Assembly: GCA_003566255.1 (NCBI GenBank)
Contig: PXEC01000103.1
Span: 1-9,380 of the forward strand
Length of the DNA: 9,380 nucleotides
From: Candidatus Peregrinibacteria bacterium
GTDB taxonomy: Bacteria > Patescibacteriota > Gracilibacteria > UBA1369 > LOWO2-01-FULL-3
Direction: 5' to 3'
Positions 5,037 through 9,380 of this stretch are shown here, piece after piece. Each line of letters begins with the position of its first letter. Position 1 is the first letter of the stretch. Both the position numbers and the translations under genes were made by a program. Below the pieces are notes generated by a model. That model was not told where the DNA came from. It did not search any database and saw only the letters and a program-made list of their open reading frames with translations.

Positions 5037-6152
5037 ATGAAAGAACCAAAAGACAAAAAGAAACTCACAAGACTTATTTTTTTCCCGCTGATCATCCTGG
5101 CGGCGGCAATTTTTATATGGATAGACCCATATTCGCAACAGCACCCACGCCCGGAAACGGGTGACGCGGAAATAATGATGGGCACAATAACTCAGATCCT
5201 GGAAGAGCGCGAAGCAATGCAGATAGTTGAAGTGGAAATAACAAAAGGTCCGCTGGAAGGAGAAAAACTGATAATAGAAAACGACGAATCTCTTGTCGTG
5301 GAGCCGAGAGTTTTTGAAGTCATGGACAAAGTAATGATCGCTTATCTTATAACGACAGAGGACGAAGAATATTTTTACATAACGGAATACGACAGAAGTT
5401 CCGTTCTTTTCTGGCTTATAGCGATTTTTGCCGCGATAGTGATACTTGTAGCATCGTGGCAGGGGATAGGCTCTTTGATAGGACTGGGACTTTCTTTCAT
5501 CGTACTTTTCAAATTCGTTCTTCCACAAATACTGAATGGCGCGCCACCGGTAACAACAGCCATAATCGGATCACTTTTCATAATCCCCATAGTATTCTAT
5601 TCGTCCCACGGATTTGAAAGAAAAACAACCGTTGCAGTTTTATCAACAATAATCACACTGATAATCACCGGAATCTTAGCGACTCTCTTCGCGGGATGGG
5701 CAAACCTCACCGGATTGGCGTCCGCGGAAGCGTCCTACTTAAGTTTTGAAACCGCGCAAAGGATAGATTTCAGAGGACTGGTACTGGCGGGACTGATAAT
5801 CAGCGTTTTGGGAATAATGAACGATATAACGATTTCTCAGGCTTCAATAGTACAGGAACTGAAACAGGTAAAAAGCAAAATCTCCTTCGGAGAGCTTTAC
5901 ATCCGCGCGATGAGAATAGGACGGGACCACATCGCATCAATGGTAAACACATTAATACTTGTTTATACGGGTGTTTCCCTGCCGTTCCTTCTGGTTTTTC
6001 TGGATCGATCAAAATGGTTCATGGAGGTAATAAACTATGAATTTTTGACGGAAGAAATAATAAGGACTTTCGTGGGGAGTATAGGGCTTGTACTCGCCGT
6101 GCCGATAACAACACTTTTGGCCGCGGCGATCATGAGGAGAGAAAAACATTGA
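5037..6152 (+). CDS. YibE/F-family integral membrane protein
   Basis: A 371-residue membrane protein. Hydrophobic segments lie near residues 12-29, 122-140, 143-163, 173-190, 197-221, 246-262, 305-323 and 342-365. An extracytoplasmic beta-rich domain (about 45-120) falls between the first and second. Family signatures are visible: GIMNDITISQAS (259-270) corresponds to the YibE/F G-x-x-x-D-x-x-x-S-x-A-S motif, and RIGRDHIASMVNTLILVY (293-310) to its R-x-G-R-D-x-x-x-x-x-x-N-T-L-x-L-A-Y motif. The family is widespread but its function is not established; transport has been suggested. The start ATG is set by the close promoter, and there is no Shine-Dalgarno site. The gene stands alone between intergenic regions and is probably monocistronic. 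It ends with TGA, showing that TGA is a stop codon here. Confidence 0.88.
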   Translation: MKEPKDKKKLTRLIFFPLIILAAAIFIWIDPYSQQHPRPETGDAEIMMGTITQILEEREAMQIVEVEITKGPLEGEKLIIENDESLVVEPRVFEVMDKVMIAYLITTEDEEYFYITEYDRSSVLFWLIAIFAAIVILVASWQGIGSLIGLGLSFIVLFKFVLPQILNGAPPVTTAIIGSLFIIPIVFYSSHGFERKTTVAVLSTIITLIITGILATLFAGWANLTGLASAEASYLSFETAQRIDFRGLVLAGLIISVLGIMNDITISQASIVQELKQVKSKISFGELYIRAMRIGRDHIASMVNTLILVYTGVSLPFLLVFLDRSKWFMEVINYEFLTEEIIRTFVGSIGLVLAVPITTLLAAAIMRREKH

Positions 6153-6198
6153 CAAACCTGATAGTATGAATATAAAGATAGCATAAACTACTTTTTAA

Positions 6199-6263
6199 CC
6201 CCCACAGCCATGGAAAAGTTGGAAACACGATTCCGATGCGTATCACCTGAGACTCAAGTGGGG
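6199..6263 (+). other. Possible structured RNA or attenuator after the YibE/F gene
   Basis: CCCCAC (6200-6205) can pair with GTGGGG (6258-6263). Inside, TTGGAA (6219-6224 approximately) can pair with TTCCGA just downstream, and TGAGACTCA near 6248 is a small palindrome. No tRNA or riboswitch class was recognised. The rest of the gap 6153-6367 is AT-rich, and its 3' part has repeated CTTAA words. Confidence 0.22.
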
Positions 6264-6301
6264 ATTATTATTATCTAGAACAGGAGGCGAGTTTTTAAGG
6301 A

Positions 6302-6356
6302 CTTAAAGAATTCTTAAAAAACCACGCTTAATTTTTAACTTAAGATATTTTCTTAA
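6302..6356. promoter_or_regulatory. Cluster of CTTAA words upstream of the small ORF
   Basis: CTTAA occurs at 6302, 6313, 6327, 6339 and 6352, spaced 11-14 bp, and TTAAG lies at 6295. The last two form a perfect 6-bp stem, TTAAGA (6340-6345) with TCTTAA (6351-6356). The cluster ends 11 nt before the ATG at 6368, where operator or promoter sequences are expected. The AT-rich background makes chance possible. Confidence 0.3.
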
Positions 6357-6367
6357 CCAAAATATTT

Positions 6368-6661
6368 ATGTCTTTAAATGCAATGAACACATTTGAAAAC
6401 GATGAAAACGTACCCGAAGGGTACGGACCGGAAAACTGCGGTCCCTTTGAAAGACCGTCCTTCCCATGGGAGGAAGAGCTTAAAAGGTACGAACTGCCAA
6501 CAATGGAGTTCTCAAAAAAAGAGAAAAAAGAAGAGGAGGATGTCTTTGTAAGCAACGGACATCTCCCCGAAGGCCACGGGCCATTGGAAAGACCATCGGA
6601 AGGACTGGATTTATCCCTATGTAAAACAAGAAAAAGGGTTGAAGTGACCTTATCAACCTAG
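6368..6661 (+). CDS. Small hypothetical protein with an internal PEG-GP-ERPS repeat
   Basis: A 97-residue acidic, probably soluble protein of unrecognised family. Two copies of a Gly/Pro-rich unit are present: VPEGYGPENCGPFERPS (residues 15-31) and LPEGHGPLERPS (66-77). A charged linker with KKEKKEEED (50-58) separates them. The copies agree in protein (P-E-G-aromatic-G-P, then E-R-P-S) but differ at several third codon positions. That pattern suggests selection on protein rather than a recent DNA duplication, and supports real coding. There is no signal peptide, membrane segment or Shine-Dalgarno site. Its end overlaps the convergent nuclease-like gene by 4 nt. The function is unknown; short repeated peptides may be binding motifs. 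It could still be a non-coding open frame. Confidence 0.55.
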   Translation: MSLNAMNTFENDENVPEGYGPENCGPFERPSFPWEEELKRYELPTMEFSKKEKKEEEDVFVSNGHLPEGHGPLERPSEGLDLSLCKTRKRVEVTLST

Positions 6662-8064
6662 AGATCAATTTCCACTTCTTCTCCGTGTGAAGGGATGTGG
6701 ACATCATCAAATCCATTCTGCGCCAAAGCTTTTTTGAAAGCACTCAATTGTTTCTCTTCCCCGTGTACCAAAAATATTTTTTGAAGCTTCTTCACCCGAC
6801 CTATGTAATCCAGAAGATCACTTCTGTCCGCGTGCCCGGAAAACGCGTCCATTACATAAACGCCGGCCTTCACCTTATATGAATCTCCAAGGATATTTAC
6901 CGATTTTGCTCCGTCAACAAGCTTTCTCCCCAAAGTGTTCGCCGCCTGATATCCCACAATCAAAACGGCGTTTCGCCTGTCTTCGAGATTGTTCTTCAAA
7001 TGGTGCAAAATCCTTCCGTGCTCACACATCCCGGACGCGGAAATTATGATCATGGGCCCGGATTTCTCGTTCAGAGCTTTTGATTCTTCAACGCTCCTCG
7101 TGTAAGTGAGATCGTTAAAACCGAAGGGATTGTCTCCATGCTGGATGAATTCTTTATAAGTTTCTTTATCAAAACATTCGGGATGCCCTCTAAAAACTTC
7201 CGTCACGTTACCGGCCAAGGGACTGTCCACATAAACCGGAACGGGAGGGATTTTTTTGTTCTTATTCAAAATATTCAGATGATAGACGACCTCCTGCGTA
7301 CGCTCCAACGCAAAAGCCGGGATTATAAGTTTTCCTCCGTCTTCACAAACTTTATTTACAATCGTTGCAAGGTCTTCGTCCACGGTTTGCAAAGCCGCGT
7401 GCAATCGATTTCCATAAGTGGACTCGGTTATCAATATGTCAGTCGGGGGAATAGGTTGGGGATTTCTCAAGATGGGCAGGCCCCTTCTCCCAAGATCTCC
7501 CGTAAAGCAAAGCCTTTTCCTTTTCTTCGTTTTTTTATCGTAAAGAATCAGATGAATCAGAGAAGATCCCAAAATATGTCCGGCATCATAAAAAGATGCC
7601 ACAATCCCATCCTCTACAACAAAACTTTGTTCATAGCTTACCGCGTGCAGAAGAGTCAAAGACTTTTCCGCGTCTTCAAAAGTATAAAGAGGTTCCGGAG
7701 CTTCCAGATTCTTCTTGTTCTTCGCTTTTCTTTTCAAATACTCATACTCCCGTTCTTGTATGTAAGCACTATCAGAAAGCATGTAGTTGCAAAGATCACG
7801 CGTGGCGTGTGTGCAGTAGATGGGTCCGTTAAAGCCCTGCTTAACCAGAAGAGGCAGACTTCCGCTATGATCTATATGCGCGTGTGACAAAATAACACTG
7901 TCAATTTCTTTCGGATCGAATTCAAAACTACTGTTCCTTTCAAACTCATCTCTCCTGCGTCCCTGAAACATCCCGCAATCTAGAAGGATTTTTTTATTAT
8001 TGAAGGTCACGACATGCTTGGATCCGGTAACTTCCCCAGCGGCCCCCGCAAACTGTATTTTCAT
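6658..8064 (-). CDS. Metallo-beta-lactamase/beta-CASP RNA-processing nuclease-like protein
   Basis: A 468-residue protein with every motif of the beta-CASP nuclease group (CPSF73/Ysh1-like bacterial and archaeal homologues). The metal-binding HAHIDH is at 61-66, His163 in AGHILGSS is the next ligand, and Asp190 in FTGDLG is motif 4. Beta-CASP motif A is Glu214 in ITESTYGNR. Motif B is His411 in FSGHAD and motif C is His434 in VHGE. PAFALERTQE (249-258) and ISASGMCEHGR (341-351) are also family hallmarks. Such enzymes bind two zinc ions and cut RNA, either as endonucleases or 5' exonucleases; the N-terminal KH domains of archaeal aCPSF1 are absent. The ATG at 8064 matches the family start (MKIQFAGAAGEVTGSKH). 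Two tandem promoters lie upstream. The substrate is unknown. Confidence 0.92.
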   Translation of the reverse strand: MKIQFAGAAGEVTGSKHVVTFNNKKILLDCGMFQGRRRDEFERNSSFEFDPKEIDSVILSHAHIDHSGSLPLLVKQGFNGPIYCTHATRDLCNYMLSDSAYIQEREYEYLKRKAKNKKNLEAPEPLYTFEDAEKSLTLLHAVSYEQSFVVEDGIVASFYDAGHILGSSLIHLILYDKKTKKRKRLCFTGDLGRRGLPILRNPQPIPPTDILITESTYGNRLHAALQTVDEDLATIVNKVCEDGGKLIIPAFALERTQEVVYHLNILNKNKKIPPVPVYVDSPLAGNVTEVFRGHPECFDKETYKEFIQHGDNPFGFNDLTYTRSVEESKALNEKSGPMIIISASGMCEHGRILHHLKNNLEDRRNAVLIVGYQAANTLGRKLVDGAKSVNILGDSYKVKAGVYVMDAFSGHADRSDLLDYIGRVKKLQKIFLVHGEEKQLSAFKKALAQNGFDDVHIPSHGEEVEIDL

Positions 8065-8070
8065 GCAACA

Positions 8071-8099
8071 ATTCTATCAGGAGCCGACATTTTTTTCAA
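8071..8099 (-). promoter_or_regulatory. Leaderless-type promoter of the nuclease-like gene
   Basis: On the minus strand TTGAAA (8094-8099) and TAGAAT (8071-8076) are 17 bp apart. The -10 box ends 6 nt before the ATG, so transcription should begin on the start codon itself. Confidence 0.55.
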
Positions 8100-8103
8100 T
8101 CGG

Positions 8104-8132
8104 ATATTATCTTGGGGCAGTCATACAAGCAA
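8104..8132 (-). promoter_or_regulatory. Second, upstream promoter of the nuclease-like gene
   Basis: On the minus strand TTGCTT (8127-8132) and TAATAT (8104-8109) have a 17-bp spacer, which would give a leader of about 33 nt. The -35 box lies inside the 18-bp palindrome at 8124-8141. Confidence 0.35.
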
Positions 8133-8141
8133 TTGCTTGTA
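8124..8141. promoter_or_regulatory. Perfect 18-bp palindrome upstream of the nuclease-like gene
   Basis: TACAAGCAATTGCTTGTA is a perfect palindrome with no loop, lying between the toxin stop (8159) and the nuclease-like gene. No U-run follows on either strand, so a terminator is unlikely. A dimeric repressor site over the upstream -35 box is the best reading. Confidence 0.45.
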
Positions 8142-8158
8142 GGGTAGCACGGAAAATT

Positions 8159-8506
8159 TTACTCCCCTTCCTCTATCCATCTTTCAATCCTCTCCGGATC
8201 CTCTCTTTCTTTTTTGTTTTTTAGATAAATTTCAATAAAATCAATTATGCCGCTGTCATGAAAACGAAACGCAAAAACCAAGCGGGTTTTGGCGGACCCC
8301 TTCAAGCTTCTCACCATCAATCGTGTTTTGATTATACGAAAGCCGTTCTCGTCATCTCTTAAAAGAGTGACGAACCGCTTATTATTGTCAAAGTCAACCG
8401 CCGGCACAAATTTCTCAAAATTTTTCATGTCCTCATCAAGCGAGAGGATTTTCTTTTTCAACTTCTTAAAATCTTTCAGGAACTCATCCGAATAATTAAA
8501 TTTCAT
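8159..8506 (-). CDS. RelE-superfamily-like toxin of the Panacea module
   Basis: A 115-residue basic protein. The N-terminus MKFNYSDEFLKDFKKLKKKILSLDEDM resembles the two-helix start of RelE/ParE-type toxins. The C-terminal half (SLKGSAKTRLVFAF about 68-81, then IIDFIEIYLKNKKEREDPERI) has the strand pattern and basic charge of a RelE-like core. It ends in a family-typical E-I-Y-x-K-x-x-K-E-x-E-D-x-E-R-I tail. The gene overlaps the antitoxin by 11 nt and is co-transcribed. Panacea antitoxins are known to neutralise many unrelated toxins, so the partner type must be read from this protein alone. A ribosome-dependent mRNA interferase is the likeliest role, but this is inference. Confidence 0.7.
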   Translation of the reverse strand: MKFNYSDEFLKDFKKLKKKILSLDEDMKNFEKFVPAVDFDNNKRFVTLLRDDENGFRIIKTRLMVRSLKGSAKTRLVFAFRFHDSGIIDFIEIYLKNKKEREDPERIERWIEEGE

Positions 8507-9218
8507 CGTTATAATGTCTTACGGAGTAGGGATCGTTTCTGTAAAAAACGCTTTCATAGCCGATTTCTTCTCCCTCCTCGTGAGTGATCCAAGGAACATC
8601 GCCATGAGAATAATTGCTTAGTTCCGACGCGGACTTATCGGAAAGTCGCGCTAAAACGGAATCTATCATCTCTAACTCTCTGCCGCTCAACTTGGACAAA
8701 TCCGCATTCACGCGCGGCAAATATTTTCTTTGCTCGAATTTAAAATAGCTACTGGAAACTTCCTCAATTTCTTTATTCTTTTTCATTTCTTCCACAACTT
8801 TTATGAACTCCTTGGGGGTGGGACCGTAATGATTTTTAATGTAAGTAAGGCCCATAAGCTGATCCTCGTATTTTTCGTAATAATCAAAGTCAATAAAATA
8901 AAGAAGCTTGTATATAGCCGTCAGTCCGATGTTCGGCTTCCCGCCGGCTTTTTCCAGAATATAAAGAAAAACTTGCTTGAATTTATCCAGCTTTTTTTGA
9001 GGAATATCTATACGAATATCATGTTTCACAGAGCCGTCATGTGCTTGAACGATGTCAAAAATTTTCTCAATTTCTCTCCGTTCTTCAATCTTGAGAGGTC
9101 TATCGCCTTTTTCCAGACTGATAAGGGTCGGGCGTGAAATTCCCAACCTCCGGGAAAGTTCTTCTTGGGACATGCCGACCTGTTTGCGAAGCTTTTTGAC
9201 GTTGATAGGTGAACTCAT
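8496..9218 (-). CDS. Xre-type HTH plus Panacea (SocA/DUF4065) antitoxin
   Basis: A 240-residue two-domain protein. Residues 7-56 are an Xre/Cro helix-turn-helix: KLRKQVGMSQEELSRRLGIS, then RPTLISLEKGDR. Residues about 75-215 match the Panacea domain (SocA-like, DUF4065). Its signatures are KLLYFIDFDYYEKY (104-117), GLTYIKNHYGPTP (123-135) and SNYSHGDVPWI (201-211). The domain neutralises diverse toxins directly, while the HTH should repress the operon. The toxin ATG lies within its last codons. A near-consensus promoter is 27 nt upstream, with phased repeats overlapping and preceding it. The ATG at 9218 is the first in-frame start and matches the beginning of the HTH family. Confidence 0.87.
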   Translation of the reverse strand: MSSPINVKKLRKQVGMSQEELSRRLGISRPTLISLEKGDRPLKIEERREIEKIFDIVQAHDGSVKHDIRIDIPQKKLDKFKQVFLYILEKAGGKPNIGLTAIYKLLYFIDFDYYEKYEDQLMGLTYIKNHYGPTPKEFIKVVEEMKKNKEIEEVSSSYFKFEQRKYLPRVNADLSKLSGRELEMIDSVLARLSDKSASELSNYSHGDVPWITHEEGEEIGYESVFYRNDPYSVRHYNDEI

Positions 9219-9245
9219 GGTATTGGGGGGTAAAATAACAACTCC

Positions 9246-9274
9246 ATTTTAGCGTTTGCGGTAAAAGTTGTCAA
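9246..9274 (-). promoter_or_regulatory. Strong promoter of the Panacea module
   Basis: On the minus strand the consensus -35 TTGACA (9269-9274) and -10 TAAAAT (9246-9251) are spaced by exactly 17 bp. A leader of about 20 nt with a C-rich stretch and no Shine-Dalgarno site follows. Confidence 0.7.
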
Positions 9275-9307
9275 GATTTACAAAAGGTTTACAAAACTTT
9301 TACAAAA
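9261..9307. promoter_or_regulatory. Operator candidate: phased TTTACAAAA repeats and a 9-bp inverted repeat
   Basis: TTTACAAAA occurs three times at 9277, 9288 and 9299, exactly 11 bp apart, just upstream of the -35 box. GTAAAAGTT (9261-9269) and AACTTTTAC (9295-9303) form a 9-bp inverted repeat around the -35 box. Either could be the binding site of the Xre-Panacea repressor; A-tract phasing could also bend the DNA. Confidence 0.5.
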
Positions 9308-9337
9308 AGGCAGTCTAACACAACCGGCTTCAAAGTG

Positions 9338-9380
9338 CTACCGCCACAACACCCCCTCCCTTATCATTTCTTTCATCTCA
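9338..9380 (-). CDS. Possible C-terminal end of a gene running in from the right edge
   Basis: On the minus strand one frame stays open from the window edge for 13 codons (E-M-K-E-M-I-R-E-G-V-L-W-R) and ends at TAG. It is too short to identify, and an open frame of this length is common by chance. Confidence 0.2.
   Translation of the reverse strand, partial: EMKEMIREGVLWR

Noticed and set aside
7138..7887. 249-codon open frame on the plus strand
   Set aside because: It lies wholly antisense to the nuclease-like gene, whose motifs are complete, and its protein shows no domain or sensible composition.

Overview
The window looks like a compact accessory region of a small bacterial chromosome. 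Genes lie close together, three convergent pairs overlap at their 3' ends (about 634-639, 3214-3247 and 6658-6661), and Shine-Dalgarno sites are almost absent. In several genes a sigma70-like -10 box sits only 6-9 nt before the ATG, which suggests leaderless mRNAs. The standard genetic code works throughout, with TGA used as a stop at 6150. Lysine-rich proteins, short versions of common families and missing ribosome-binding sites would suit a Patescibacteria/CPR (Parcubacteria-like) genome. That assignment is inference from style, because no marker gene is present.

Layout. Positions 1-120 hold the last 39 codons of a RecQ-type helicase. Next are an AbrB/MazE-fold antitoxin and an overlapping RelE-like toxin (168-639), a convergent polytopic membrane protein (634-1290, minus), and a family 15 glycoside hydrolase (1427-3247, plus). 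The hydrolase is convergent with a ROK-family sugar kinase (3214-4104, minus). A ribbon-helix-helix antitoxin and RelE/YafQ-like toxin follow (4202-4704, minus). They sit inside a segment marked by 17-23 bp repeats (4125, 4180 and, inverted, 4977), next to a 163-nt inverted-repeat element (4802-4964). A YibE/F-family membrane protein (5037-6152, plus), a small repeat-containing hypothetical protein (6368-6661, plus), and a metallo-beta-lactamase/beta-CASP nuclease-like protein (6658-8064, minus) come next. The last module is an Xre-Panacea (SocA/DUF4065) antitoxin with a RelE-like toxin (8159-9218, minus). A possible gene end lies at 9338-9380.

How the genes relate. Three type II toxin-antitoxin modules fall within 9.4 kb. 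Each has a different antitoxin fold (AbrB, RHH, HTH+Panacea), each puts the antitoxin first, and each pairs it with a RelE/ParE-superfamily-like toxin. The hydrolase and ROK kinase could form a short route from alpha-glucan or trehalose to glucose to glucose-6-phosphate. The remaining genes look like unrelated single-gene units with their own promoters.

The strongest novelty candidates are the repeat family that faces the ROK and YibE/F promoters and brackets a toxin-antitoxin module, the 163-nt inverted-repeat element, the recurring leaderless promoter design, the ROK kinase lacking its zinc loop, and the 97-aa protein with an internal repeat.
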